From: Labrys okinawensis | GTDB taxonomy: Bacteria > Pseudomonadota > Alphaproteobacteria > Rhizobiales > Labraceae | Length of the DNA: 64,000 bases | Reading direction: 5' to 3' | Assembly: GCF_002982075.1 (NCBI RefSeq) | Contig: NZ_PUEJ01000006.1 | Span: forward strand, 372,001 to 436,000 | Shown here: piece after piece, positions 25,598 through 34,323 of the stretch | Layout: each line of letters opens with the position of its first letter | Position numbering within the stretch: the first letter of the stretch is position 1 | Notes under the pieces: model-generated | The model's input: the letters and a program-made list of their open reading frames with translations, nothing else | What the model was told of the DNA's origin: nothing | The model's database searches: none | Made by a program: the position numbers and the translations under genes

Positions 25598-25764
25598 GAT
25601 CGATATTTTTCCCAAAAAGCTCGCGGCTGCTTAGCGCCGGAGGTCGGGGGAGTCAAAGACGAGCTTATGGGGACGATCACAAGCCCGCGGGACAATGGGC
25701 GATTTGCCCTGGACATCGTTCGGCGCATCGACGTCCGGAAGAGCCGCAGCAGATGTCTGCGCTC

Positions 25765-25863
25765 AGAGCGTTTTCCAGAAAAGTCGATCGACTCCTTGAT
25801 TAAGAAAACGCGTTAAAACAACGAGTTGAAAGTGCGATTTAGAGAAGTCGTAATTCGCTCTAG
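25765..25863. repeat. intergenic repeat, family A/B, inverted copy
   Basis: AGAGCGTTTTCCAGAAAAGT, then CGATCGACTCC, GATTAAGAAAACGCGTTAAA and a closing CGCTCTAG. It matches the reverse complement of the copy at 30108-30192 over most of its length. Its terminal CTAG contains the stop codon of the small gene at 25860-26096. Confidence 0.75.
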
Positions 25864-26096
25864 TGCCGCACCGGGGGTTCGCTCCCGGTGGTGGCGAGCC
25901 AGAGGCCGAGGGCGGTATGCAGGGCCTCGGCGGCTTCGGGCGAGAGGGGCACCTTCAGGACGGCGTCCCCGTCGAAATGGAATTCGGCCAGCACGAAGCC
26001 GCCGCTGGGAGGCGAGGCGAGGCGCAGCAGGCTGGTCAATACCGGCGCTTCGATCGCTCCGCTCTTGCCGTCGAGGTCATCGATATCATCCATCAT
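25860..26096 (-). CDS. small protein of unknown function
   Basis: A 78-residue open frame starting MMDDIDDLDGKSG. It has no signal peptide or membrane helix. An acidic start is followed by a strand-like middle (GFVLAEFHFDGDAVLKVPLS) and a helix (PEAAEALHTALGLWLATTG). This amphipathic, gene-like composition and the in-frame stop in the repeat end support a real gene. No family was recognised. It is divergent from the alpha/beta hydrolase gene. Confidence 0.55.
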   Translation of the reverse strand: MMDDIDDLDGKSGAIEAPVLTSLLRLASPPSGGFVLAEFHFDGDAVLKVPLSPEAAEALHTALGLWLATTGSEPPVRH

Positions 26097-26529
26097 GTCG
26101 ACCTACCTTGTTCCCTGGCCCAAGCGCGTTCTCGCGGCACTGTCGGTGTTCGGCGTGAGACACCGGCCCGCTCAGCGGGCCTGCATCACACGAAATTCGG
26201 CCTTGTCCAAGCCGCTCGCCCCGCTTCCGACCGCCTATTTCACTTAACCGGACCGGAAACAAAAAATTCAACAGAGCCATACAGTTAGCTTCTTGTACGG
26301 ATTTATAACACTGCTTGTCGTTCCTTCGATAGAGCAAAATCGCCACAGTGGGCCGCAAATCGACTCGACCCTGCACTCCTCCGGCCGGCTGCCTCCGCAA
26401 AAAATCACTCGTCCAATGTCGGAAAGGCCCGTCGGCCCGCGTCCTTTGCGCGACAACCGGCGGGCAAAGAACAGCCCGCGCGGCTCGAAGTTCCACCGCC
26501 CTCATCCGTCGAGACAGGAGTGACGAACC
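26097..26529. other. divergent intergenic gap, no gene seen
   Basis: A 433-base gap between the small protein and the hydrolase gene. It has a hairpin GGCCCGCTCAGCGGGCC (26165-26181) and an AT-rich stretch (about 26235-26345) that probably holds the promoters. I could not pick a confident -35/-10 pair. Confidence 0.5.
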
Positions 26530-27474
26530 ATGGCGAAAGCCTCCATCCTGAAATCCCTGCTGGCCGTCCTCGTGATCGGCGCCGGCAGCCTTGCTGCCAT
26601 TCCGGGTGCCGCGGCTGCCGCACAGACGGCGACGCCCGCGCAGGCGCCGGCCAAGAGCGGCCATGTCGAGACCGGCGGCGTGAATTATTACTACGAGGTG
26701 CGGGGCAGCGGCGAACCGCTTCTCCTGCTGCACGGCGGCCTCGGCTCCATCGACATGTTCCAGCCCGTCATGCCGGTGCTGGCCGCGCATCGCCAGATCA
26801 TCGCCGTCGATCTCCAGGGCCATGGCCGCACGCCGCTCGGCCAGCGCCCGATCGATCTCAAGGCCATAGGCGACGATATGGGCCAGATCCTCGCCAAGCT
26901 CGGCTACGGCCAGGTCGACGTGCTGGGCTATTCGATGGGCGGCGGCGTCGCCTTCCAGCTCGCCGCCCAGCATCCCGACAAGGTGCGCCGGCTGGTGCTG
27001 GTCTCGGCAGGCTTTGCCCAGGACGGCTTCTATCCCGAGATGCTGCCGATGCAGGCCCAGGTCGGCGCCGGTATGGCCGAGATGATGAAGGCGACGCCGA
27101 TGTACCAATCCTATGTCAGGGTCGCGCCCGCCCCCGCCGAGTTCCCGCGCCTGCTCGACGCCATGGGCGCGCTGATGCGCAAGCCCTATGACTGGTCGTC
27201 CGACGTGCCGAAGCTGACCATGCCGGTGATGCTGATCTTTGGCGACAGCGACATGTACCGCCCCGAGCATGTGATCAAATTCTACCAGCTTCTCGGCGGC
27301 GGCCTGCGCGATGCCGGCTGGCAGCGCGAGCACATGGCCAAGAACCGCCTCGCCATCCTGCCGGGCCGGACCCATTACGACATCTTCCTCTCGCCGCAGC
27401 TCACGGCGACCGCCCTGCCCTTCCTCGATGGCACAAACGAAACCGCCAATTGGAGCGACCAGACCGGCAAGTGA
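26530..27474 (+). CDS. secreted alpha/beta hydrolase
   Basis: The 314-residue product has a signal peptide (about 1-31, ending IPGAAAAAQ) and an alpha/beta hydrolase fold. Visible elements are the oxyanion motif LLLLHGGLGS, the nucleophile elbow GYSMGGG (Ser near 138), an acid in IFGDSDMYRPE near 238 and the His in PGRTHYDIF near 279, so the triad is intact. A ribosome site (AGACAGGAG) precedes the ATG. The substrate is unknown. The next hydrolase starts 88 bases downstream and may be co-transcribed. Confidence 0.85.
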   Translation: MAKASILKSLLAVLVIGAGSLAAIPGAAAAAQTATPAQAPAKSGHVETGGVNYYYEVRGSGEPLLLLHGGLGSIDMFQPVMPVLAAHRQIIAVDLQGHGRTPLGQRPIDLKAIGDDMGQILAKLGYGQVDVLGYSMGGGVAFQLAAQHPDKVRRLVLVSAGFAQDGFYPEMLPMQAQVGAGMAEMMKATPMYQSYVRVAPAPAEFPRLLDAMGALMRKPYDWSSDVPKLTMPVMLIFGDSDMYRPEHVIKFYQLLGGGLRDAGWQREHMAKNRLAILPGRTHYDIFLSPQLTATALPFLDGTNETANWSDQTGK

Positions 27475-27562
27475 TCGTTTGGGGTGCTCGCCCCGGGAGG
27501 GGCTTGAACGAAGCGGATTTGTTGCCGATTGTCCGGAACCTTTCCGCTTCGGAGCTTCCCCC

Positions 27563-28693
27563 ATGCACGGACAACCTTCCCCCGTCATCGACCAGGCCCG
27601 CGCCGGACGTCTCGATGCCCTGATCGATGCCGCCATCGCCGAGGAGCGCATCGTCGGCACCGTGGTGCTGGTGGCCGAGGCGGGCGAGATCGTCTATCGC
27701 CGGGCCGCCGGCCACGCCGACCGCGAAGCCGGCATCCCGATCAGGGAGGACACCATCTTTCGCCTCGCCTCGGTGACCAAACCGATGGTGGCCGCCGCCG
27801 CCCTGGCGCTGGTCGAGGCCGGCCAGCTCAGGCTCGACGATCCTGTGACCCGCCACCTTCCGGCTTTCCGCCCCAGGCTCGCCGACGGCAGCGAACCGGT
27901 GATCACCGTGCGCCATCTCCTCAGCCACACAGCGGGCCTGCTTTATGACTACGATGCCGCCGCCGACATCTCCAGCGGTCTCGACCACCCCGGCCGCGGC
28001 ATGGCGGAAAATCTCGACAAGATCGCGGCCCAGCCATTGGCCTTCGCGCCCGGCAGCGCCTGGCGCTACTCGGTGGCGATCGACGTGCTGGGCGGGCTGA
28101 TGGAAAAGGCCGCCGGCAAGAGCCTGCCCGAGATCGTGGCCGAACGCATCACCGGACCGCTGGGCATGGCCGACACCGAATTCGTCGCCACCAAGCCTCA
28201 TCGCCTGGCGACGCCTTATGCCGATGGCGAGCCCCGCCCGGTGCGCATGGGCGAGATCCAAAGGGTATGCCACAATGGCTGGTGGCTCACCTTCGTGCCG
28301 CAGCGGGCTTTCGACACCACCGCCTTCCCCTCCGGCGGCGCCGGCATGGTGGGCACCGCCGGCGATTTCCTCGCTTTCCTCGAAGCGGTCCGCAGCGGCG
28401 GGGCGCCGATTCTCTCGCCGGAAAGCCAACGCCTCCTGAGCGAGGATGCGATCCCCGATCTCGACATCGAGGACCCCGGTTGCGGCTTCAGCCTCGGCTG
28501 GTCGATCCTGCGCGATCCAGCCGCCGCCGGCATGCCCGGCTCGCCCGGATGCTGGCACTGGGGCGGCGTCTACGGCCACAGCTGGTTCGTGGACCCGGCA
28601 CGCAGGCTTTCGGTGGTGATGTTCACCAACACGGCCGTGGCGGGGGTCGGCGGCGCCTATCCCGACGGCCTCCGCGCCGCCATTTACGGCTAA
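27563..28693 (+). CDS. serine hydrolase, beta-lactamase/DD-peptidase fold
   Basis: Class-C-type serine hydrolase (EstB/DD-peptidase superfamily) of 376 residues, cytoplasmic by lack of a signal peptide. The start ATG at 27563 follows GGAG. Motif 1 is SVTK (LASVTKPM, Ser near 71), motif 2 is a Tyr in WRYSVAID near 171, and motif 3 is HWGGVYGHS near 331. The third position of motif 2 is Val, which is frequent in esterases of this family rather than true beta-lactamases. Esterase activity is therefore more likely than antibiotic resistance. Confidence 0.85.
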   Translation: MHGQPSPVIDQARAGRLDALIDAAIAEERIVGTVVLVAEAGEIVYRRAAGHADREAGIPIREDTIFRLASVTKPMVAAAALALVEAGQLRLDDPVTRHLPAFRPRLADGSEPVITVRHLLSHTAGLLYDYDAAADISSGLDHPGRGMAENLDKIAAQPLAFAPGSAWRYSVAIDVLGGLMEKAAGKSLPEIVAERITGPLGMADTEFVATKPHRLATPYADGEPRPVRMGEIQRVCHNGWWLTFVPQRAFDTTAFPSGGAGMVGTAGDFLAFLEAVRSGGAPILSPESQRLLSEDAIPDLDIEDPGCGFSLGWSILRDPAAAGMPGSPGCWHWGGVYGHSWFVDPARRLSVVMFTNTAVAGVGGAYPDGLRAAIYG

Positions 28694-28961
28694 GGAGACG
28701 GCAGGTTTCAGAAAAATCGCACTTTGTGCCAGGAGGCCGGTCCCCTCGCCGCTATCGAAATGAGCGGTTGCCTCAACCTTTTGGGAGGGGGCCGGGGCGC
28801 GAGCCCCCCTATCCTTTCGGCGCGGCGATACCGCTCATTCCCAGCTAGTCGGCCCGGCGATCTAAGGGTACATCTTGGTTAACGGCAGTAACGCACCTGA
28901 AAGGCCAGTCGTGATAAGAAGTCCCGATACGCGGGACCGGTTCGATTGAGCCCCGGCAAGT

Positions 28962-29954
28962 ATGGGAACCAACATGACTCGTGTTCTGGTAACTGGTGGC
29001 GCCGGCTATATCGGCAGCCACGCCTGCAAGGCCCTGGCTCTGGCAGGTTACGACCCCGTCGTCGTCGACAATCTTTCCCTGGGCCACGCCGACGCGGTGA
29101 AATGGGGGCCGCTGGAAGTCGGAGACATCCGCAACAGCGCCTTTCTCAACAAGGTGATCACCCAATACAAGCCCGAAGTGGTGATGCATTTCGCGGCCAG
29201 CTCGACGGTGGGCGAGTCGGTCGCCGATCCCGCCAAATATTATTCCAACAATGTCATGGGATCGTTGACCCTGCTCGAGGCCGTGCGCCTGAACGAGATC
29301 GAGACCTTCATCCTGTCCTCGACCTGCGCCACCTATGGTATTCCCACCTGCCTGCCGATCCTGGAAAACGCACCGCGCAACCCGATCAGCCCCTATGGGG
29401 CGACCAAGCTGGCGGTGGAGCATGCCCTGGCCGATTACGGCACCGCCTACGGCCTGAAATGGGCTGCGATGCGCTATTTCAATGCCGCCGGCGCGGACCT
29501 CGACGGCGAGCTGGGCGAAAGGCACGAGCCGGAAACCCATGTCATTCCGCTGGCCATCCAGGCCGCCCTCAGCCATCGGCCCGTCTTCAATGTGCTGGGC
29601 CGGGACTACCCCACGCCGGACGGCTCGGCAGTCCGCGACTATGTGCATGTCGCCGACATCGCCGACGCGCATGTGCGCGCCATCGACTATCTCAAGGCAG
29701 GCGGCGAAAGCTCGGCCTTCAATCTCGGCACCGGCATCGGCACCTCGGTGATCGAGATCCTCGAGGCGGTGCAGCGCTGCACCGGCCGCAAGCTCGACAT
29801 CCGTTTCCAGCCGCGGCGGCCCGGCGACCCCGCCAGCCTCTATGCCGCCGCCACCAAGGCCGCCGAATTGCTGGGCTGGCATCCCCAGCACCGCGAGATC
29901 GACACCATCGTGGGCAGCGCCGTCTCCTGGTTCCGGCACAATCTGGCGGCCTGA
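28962..29954 (+). CDS. galE: UDP-glucose 4-epimerase
   Basis: Interconverts UDP-glucose and UDP-galactose for surface polysaccharides or galactose use. The 330-residue product is an extended short-chain dehydrogenase: NAD motif VTGGAGYIGSHACKAL, active-site Ser/Thr in SSTCATYG, the catalytic Tyr-Lys in PYGATKLAVE, and a GalE-specific YFNAAGADLDGELGE segment. An ATG at 28974 (four codons in) has a better GGGAA site and may be the true start. It stands alone, followed by a very long hairpin. Confidence 0.92.
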   Translation: MGTNMTRVLVTGGAGYIGSHACKALALAGYDPVVVDNLSLGHADAVKWGPLEVGDIRNSAFLNKVITQYKPEVVMHFAASSTVGESVADPAKYYSNNVMGSLTLLEAVRLNEIETFILSSTCATYGIPTCLPILENAPRNPISPYGATKLAVEHALADYGTAYGLKWAAMRYFNAAGADLDGELGERHEPETHVIPLAIQAALSHRPVFNVLGRDYPTPDGSAVRDYVHVADIADAHVRAIDYLKAGGESSAFNLGTGIGTSVIEILEAVQRCTGRKLDIRFQPRRPGDPASLYAAATKAAELLGWHPQHREIDTIVGSAVSWFRHNLAA

Positions 29955-29993
29955 GCCGGCTCTGGTAATACCGGACTCGCTCGATAGGGTAGC

Positions 29994-30064
29994 GTTGTGC
30001 CGCCCCTCACCCTTACCCTCGCCCCGTATCACGGGGAGCGGGTAAGGGTGAGGGGCGGCACAAC
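29994..30064. repeat. 71-base hairpin with perfect 25-base arms
   Basis: Arms 29994-30018 and 30040-30064 are perfectly complementary (GTTGTGCCGCCCCTCACC... against its reverse complement). A small inner stem CCCCGT-ATC-ACGGGG sits in the loop. It lies 40 bases after galE, resembles the CCCCTCACCC type repeats at 48080, and probably acts as a 3'-end barrier for galE mRNA. Confidence 0.8.
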
Positions 30065-30107
30065 CTCGCCGAAGAGCGCAGAAACACTTCGCAACCTTGC
30101 CGCCCGG

Positions 30108-30192
30108 CTAGAGCAAAGTGAGATCTAACTCTTTGTTTTGATACGCTTTCTTAATCGAAAAGTCTATCGACTTTTCTGGAAAATGCTCTAGG
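30108..30192. repeat. intergenic repeat, family A/B
   Basis: CTAGAGCAAAGTGAGATC..., then CTCTTTGTTTTGATACGC and AAAAGTCTATCGACTTTTC, ending AATGCTCTAGG. It is the inverse of the copy at 25765. The TAG stop of the exonuclease gene (30188-30190 on the minus strand) lies in its terminal CTAG. Confidence 0.75.
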
Positions 30193-31168
30193 CCTTGAAC
30201 CGATCCGTGGCGGCCAGGCGCTGCGTCAGGGGCCTCGCTTCCGGCCATTGATAGATCTCGGCGCGAAGGAATTTCAATTCCGCCTCCGCATCCGCCTCGT
30301 CGACCTCGGTCCACCAGCTCTTGGGCTGGCCGTTGCTGCCGTCGTTCCAGCGATAGCCGCGCGCCTTGAGTCGCTCCTTCATGTCGAAGGGACTGTTGGT
30401 CGCCCAAATTCGGATACGGGCGCGTTCCGACGCCTTGAGGAGCTCGGCGAACGGCGCGGTCCCGCCCGGCCCGTTTGGGCGTGCGAGCACCTCCAGCAAC
30501 GCATGGCAATCGTCGACGGCCCGATGCCCGTTGTGGAAATAGCCCGACTGCCCCAGGAGATAGCCGAGCTTTGTGCCCTCGAAGCCACGGTCGGACCAGG
30601 CAATCTCCACATTCGAGCAGGCCCAGGGCTTGGGTGCGAAGCCCGGCGTGAAACGCTCGCAGAAGGGACGATCGAACCGCGCATTATGGGCAATGACCAG
30701 GTCCGCGGGCTCGATGAAAGCTTCGACCTCCGCCGTCGAGATCGTCTTGCCCGCCACCATGGCGTCGGTGATGCCGGTCAGCCTGGTGATCTCGGGCGGG
30801 ATTGGTTCCCTGGGCTGGCGCAGGGCATTGAAGATGCCGACGACGTCGCCGACCTGCCCGGCGGGATCATAGGTGACCGCCACCATGCCGAGCTCGATGA
30901 TCTCGTTCTTTTCGTGGTCGAGGCCGGTCGTCTCGGTATCGACGATCACCGCCAGGCACGGAAACCGGCTCTTGTCCCGCGGAACGATGGAGCGGGGCTC
31001 CAGCCTGCGCAGGATACGGTAACGGCCGGTGGCTTCGAGCATGCTCACCAGGGCGGCCTCGTCGAGCACCTCATGCCGGCGGGCCGGTGCCGGAGCGGCG
31101 CGCTTGGCCCGGGCCGGCTGCCTTTCCGGAAGCGCCTCGGTCCGAAACATGTCGAATTGTTCGCCCAT
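30188..31168 (-). CDS. DnaQ-like 3'-5' exonuclease
   Basis: The 326-residue product has an unrelated basic N-terminal region (about 1-70, RAKRAAPAPARRH). A DEDD exonuclease domain follows: ExoI VIVDTETTGLD near 77, ExoII AHNARFDRPF near 168 and ExoIII NGHRAVDDCHAL near 217, the DEDDh set intact. The C-terminal 70 residues form a small conserved domain (MKERLKARGYRW, PKSWWTEV). It resembles stand-alone epsilon-like exonucleases rather than the replicative proofreader. Repair or nucleic-acid turnover is inferred. Confidence 0.87.
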   Translation of the reverse strand: MGEQFDMFRTEALPERQPARAKRAAPAPARRHEVLDEAALVSMLEATGRYRILRRLEPRSIVPRDKSRFPCLAVIVDTETTGLDHEKNEIIELGMVAVTYDPAGQVGDVVGIFNALRQPREPIPPEITRLTGITDAMVAGKTISTAEVEAFIEPADLVIAHNARFDRPFCERFTPGFAPKPWACSNVEIAWSDRGFEGTKLGYLLGQSGYFHNGHRAVDDCHALLEVLARPNGPGGTAPFAELLKASERARIRIWATNSPFDMKERLKARGYRWNDGSNGQPKSWWTEVDEADAEAELKFLRAEIYQWPEARPLTQRLAATDRFKA

Positions 31169-31284
31169 GTTTCCCCCTTTCTCGCCGACTCAATGATCCG
31201 GCAGTGGTGAAACGTTTAGCGTTTCGGGCAGCAGCCAGGCAAACCTTCGCCGGCGTTTTCCCCCGCAATGGCCGAAGATGCCGA

Positions 31285-32277
31285 TCAGTCCTCCGGCGTG
31301 AAGCGCCTGCGATAATCGGCGGGCGTGACGCCGACATGCCGCATGAAGGCCCGGCGCAGCACATCGGCATTGGCGAATCCACACGCCGCCGCTACCTGTT
31401 TGGGCGGGCTTCGACCTGTCTCCAGCAGGCGCCGGGCCGCGGAGACGCGCGCCGCCTCAACCCAACTCGCCGGCGTCACGCCGACCTCCATGGCGAAGAG
31501 CCGGGCGAAGTGACGCGGGCTCAGATTGAGGCGCCTGGCCATGCTGGCGATGCTGTGGCGCTCGGCAGGATTGGCGGCCACCCAGCGCTGGAGCTCCTGC
31601 AGCGCCGAGCGTCCTGCGGGAAGGGCTTCCTCGCGGCGGCTGAACTGCATCTGGCCGCCGGGACGCTTGAAGAACATCACCAGTTGCGCAGCGACGCGCA
31701 TGGCGATTTCCCGTCCCAGATCCTCCTCGACCAGGGCCAGGGCAAGGTCGAGCCCGGCCGTCACGCCGGCCGCGGTGCGCAGCCGCCCGTCGCGGACATG
31801 GATGGCGTCGGGCTCCACGGCAATGTCGGGATAGGCCCGGGCCAGACGATCCGCCACGGCCCAATGGGTGGCTACGCGCCGGCCCGCCAGCAACCCGGCA
31901 GCGGCCAAGACGAAGGCTCCGGCGCAGACCGACCCATAGCGCCGCGTCGTGGCAGCCATCCGCTTCAGCCAGGCGAGCACGGCGGCATCGGGCACGGTCA
32001 CCGCTGCGTTGGGGCTGCCGGCAACGAGAAGCGTATCGACGGGCTCGCCGCCATCCGCCCCGATCACGATGTCCGGCAGCAGGCGGGCACCCGAGGAACT
32101 GCGGATCGCTTCATCGCTTCTCGATGCGACAAGAAGGCGATAGACCTCCCGGCCGGCCTGCGTATTGGCCTCGGCAAAGACGTCCATCGGCCCGGATACG
32201 TCGAGCAGCTGGACGCCCTGCAGGGCCAGTATCGCAATGGTCTTGGTCTCGTCCCCAGACATCGGCATTCCTGGCAT
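31285..32277 (-). CDS. GlxA-type regulator (DJ-1/PfpI plus AraC)
   Basis: Transcription factor of 330 residues. The N-terminal DJ-1/PfpI-like ligand domain covers about 10-190 (LQGVQLLDVSGPMDVF, and the nucleophile-elbow-like YGSVCAGAFVLAAAGLL with Cys near 117). The C-terminal AraC double helix-turn-helix covers about 225-325 (LNLSPRHFARLFAMEVG and AAACGFANADVLRRAF). It is divergent from the HD-domain gene with 111 bases between them, so it probably controls that gene and itself. The effector is unknown. Confidence 0.9.
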   Translation of the reverse strand: MPGMPMSGDETKTIAILALQGVQLLDVSGPMDVFAEANTQAGREVYRLLVASRSDEAIRSSSGARLLPDIVIGADGGEPVDTLLVAGSPNAAVTVPDAAVLAWLKRMAATTRRYGSVCAGAFVLAAAGLLAGRRVATHWAVADRLARAYPDIAVEPDAIHVRDGRLRTAAGVTAGLDLALALVEEDLGREIAMRVAAQLVMFFKRPGGQMQFSRREEALPAGRSALQELQRWVAANPAERHSIASMARRLNLSPRHFARLFAMEVGVTPASWVEAARVSAARRLLETGRSPPKQVAAACGFANADVLRRAFMRHVGVTPADYRRRFTPED

Positions 32278-32388
32278 GGGCGTCCGCTTGCAACCGGTTT
32301 TGGCATAAATCGGCGTAATACATCGATTGAAGACAGATCTAGGGCGGACCTAGGCTCTGCGCCAGTGAAATCCACTGGAGAGACCGAA

Positions 32389-33027
32389 ATGACCGCCATT
32401 TCAGGCATCGAAATCCCGGACAGCCGCCTGTGCCGGGACATCACCGCCTTCATCCGCGACACCGAAACCCCGCTCCTGTTCCACCATTCCAGCCGGGTCT
32501 TCTATTTCGGCGCCCTGGCCGGCAAGCGCCGCGGGCTGACCTTCGATCCCGAGCTCCTCTATGCCGGCGCCATGTTCCACGATCTCGGGCTGATGCCAGC
32601 CCATAGCAGCGCGACCGAGCGTTTCGAGGTCGACGGTGCCAATGCCGCCCGCGACTTCCTGTCGAGCCGCGGCATCAATCCTGCCGACATCGACCTCGTC
32701 TGGGCGGCGATCGCGCTGCACACCACGCCAGGCATTCCCGAGCACATGCACCCCGTCGTCGCCCTGGTGACGGCGGGCGTCGAGATGGACGTGCTCGGCT
32801 TGACTTATGACCACTATGGCGAGGCCGAACGCGAGGCCGTGGTCGGTGCCCATCCACGCACGCCGCATTTCAAGGAGGACATCATCCAGGCCTTCTATGA
32901 CGGCATCCGGCACAAGCCCCAGACGACCTTCGGCAACGTCAAGGCGGACGTGATCGCCGACAAGGAGCCTCATTTCCAGCGAGGCAATTTCTGCTCGGTG
33001 ATCCGCTGCTCGCACTGGCACGGCTGA
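32389..33027 (+). CDS. HD-domain phosphohydrolase-like protein
   Basis: Cytoplasmic protein of 212 residues, started at the ATG after GGAGAG. It has the HD superfamily metal ligands: His in LFHHSSRVFYFG near 33, the HD pair in AMFHDLGLMPAH near 66, and ALHTTPGIPEHMHP near 111. Its closest recognisable relatives are the cyanamide-hydratase-like HD proteins. Its reaction cannot be read from sequence. The divergent GlxA-type regulator suggests it is induced by a small nitrogenous or aromatic compound, which is inference. Confidence 0.82.
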   Translation: MTAISGIEIPDSRLCRDITAFIRDTETPLLFHHSSRVFYFGALAGKRRGLTFDPELLYAGAMFHDLGLMPAHSSATERFEVDGANAARDFLSSRGINPADIDLVWAAIALHTTPGIPEHMHPVVALVTAGVEMDVLGLTYDHYGEAEREAVVGAHPRTPHFKEDIIQAFYDGIRHKPQTTFGNVKADVIADKEPHFQRGNFCSVIRCSHWHG

Positions 33028-33113
33028 AACGGGAGCCTCCCGTGCTCGGCCGGCATGCCCTCGCCCCTATCCCGGCGAGCGGATCGTGCTATAGGGTGGG
33101 CCATCAACTCCAA

Positions 33114-33200
33114 AAGCAAAGGCGCGTTTCGGCGCAAGCGCTTCTTTGCTGTGGCTCTCTCTTGCAACGCGTCCTTGCGATTGTTGGTGATCCATCCATC
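33114..33200. repeat. degenerate intergenic repeat, family A/B
   Basis: AAAGCAAAGGCGCGTTTC, GCGCAAGCGC, CTCTCTTGCAACGCGTCC, TTGCGATTG: a diverged member of the repeat at 6211 and 58751. It lies just upstream of tsaD. Confidence 0.5.
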
Positions 33201-33228
33201 GCAAGCCGCCCAGGTACCCGCCCGTCCC

Positions 33229-34323
33229 ATGCTCGTTCTCGGCATCGAAACCACCTGCGACGAAACCTCCGCCGCCATCGTCGCACGCAATGAGGACGGC
33301 GAGGGCGAGATTCTGTCCAATGTCGTGCTGTCGCAGATCGCCGAGCACGCCGCCTATGGCGGGGTGGTGCCGGAAATCGCCGCGCGCGCGCATGTCGAGG
33401 TGCTCGACCACATCATCGAACAGGCCCTGGAAGAGGCCAATGTCCGCTTCGACAGGCTCGACGGCATCGCCGCCGCCGCCGGGCCTGGCCTGATCGGCGG
33501 GGTGATCGTCGGCCTCACCACCGCCAAGGCCCTGGCGCTTTCACTCGGCAAGCCGCTGGTCGCGGTCAACCATCTGGAGGCGCATGCGCTGACCCCGCGC
33601 CTCACCGACCAGGTCACCTTCCCCTATCTGCTGCTGCTCGCTTCCGGCGGACACACCCAGCTTCTGGCCGTGCGTGGCCTCGGCGACTATGTCCGGCTCG
33701 GCACCACCATCGACGACGCCATCGGCGAGGCCTTCGACAAGACCGCCAAGATGCTGGGGCTGGGCTATCCCGGCGGCCCCGCCGTCGAGGCGCAGGCGAT
33801 GAGCGGCGATGCCGCCCGCTTCGCCTTTCCCCGGCCGCTGCAGGGACGGCCGGATCCGAATTTCTCGCTGTCGGGCCTGAAGACGGCGGTCCGGCTCGAA
33901 GCCGAAAGGCTGGCGCCGCTCGCCGCCAAGGATATCCGCGACCTCTGCGCCTCCTTCCAGGCGGCGGTGGTGGACATGGTGGTCGACCGCACGCGCGTGG
34001 GTCTGCGACGATTCCGCGAAACCGCCGGACAGTCCCCCAGCGCCCTGGTGATCGCGGGCGGCGTTGCCGCCAATCTCGCCATCCGGCGCGGGCTGCAGCG
34101 CCTCGGCGCGGAAACGGGCCTGCGCATCGTGATGCCGCCGGCCGCTTTGTGCACCGACAATGGCGCCATGATCGCCTGGGCGGGCGCCGAGCGCCTCTCG
34201 GCCGGCATCACCGACGGCCTCGACGTAAGTCCCAGGGCGCGCTGGCCGCTCGATCCCAACGCACCGGGCGCGGGCAAGCAGGGCCTCGGCAAGGCCGGCG
34301 TTGGCAAGGGGGCGAAAGCTTGA
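33229..34323 (+). CDS. tsaD: tRNA N6-threonylcarbamoyladenosine transferase
   Basis: Transfers the threonylcarbamoyl group to A37 of ANN-decoding tRNAs. The start is the ATG at 33229 (product [18 protein letters not shown]), giving 364 residues. Motifs: metal-binding HLEAH near 111-115, [27 protein letters not shown] and the C-terminal metal ligand region [14 protein letters not shown]. All are intact. The C-terminus ends in a Gly/Lys-rich tail. Its stop overlaps the TTG start of gpsA, so the two genes are translationally coupled. Confidence 0.96.
   Translation: MLVLGIETTCDETSAAIVARNEDGEGEILSNVVLSQIAEHAAYGGVVPEIAARAHVEVLDHIIEQALEEANVRFDRLDGIAAAAGPGLIGGVIVGLTTAKALALSLGKPLVAVNHLEAHALTPRLTDQVTFPYLLLLASGGHTQLLAVRGLGDYVRLGTTIDDAIGEAFDKTAKMLGLGYPGGPAVEAQAMSGDAARFAFPRPLQGRPDPNFSLSGLKTAVRLEAERLAPLAAKDIRDLCASFQAAVVDMVVDRTRVGLRRFRETAGQSPSALVIAGGVAANLAIRRGLQRLGAETGLRIVMPPAALCTDNGAMIAWAGAERLSAGITDGLDVSPRARWPLDPNAPGAGKQGLGKAGVGKGAKA

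Noticed and set aside
27563..28693. Beta-lactamase resistance gene
   Set aside because: No signal peptide and a Tyr-x-Val second motif point to an esterase-like cytoplasmic hydrolase.
30108..30192. Small RNA gene
   Set aside because: The hairpin belongs to a dispersed repeat family and no promoter was visible.
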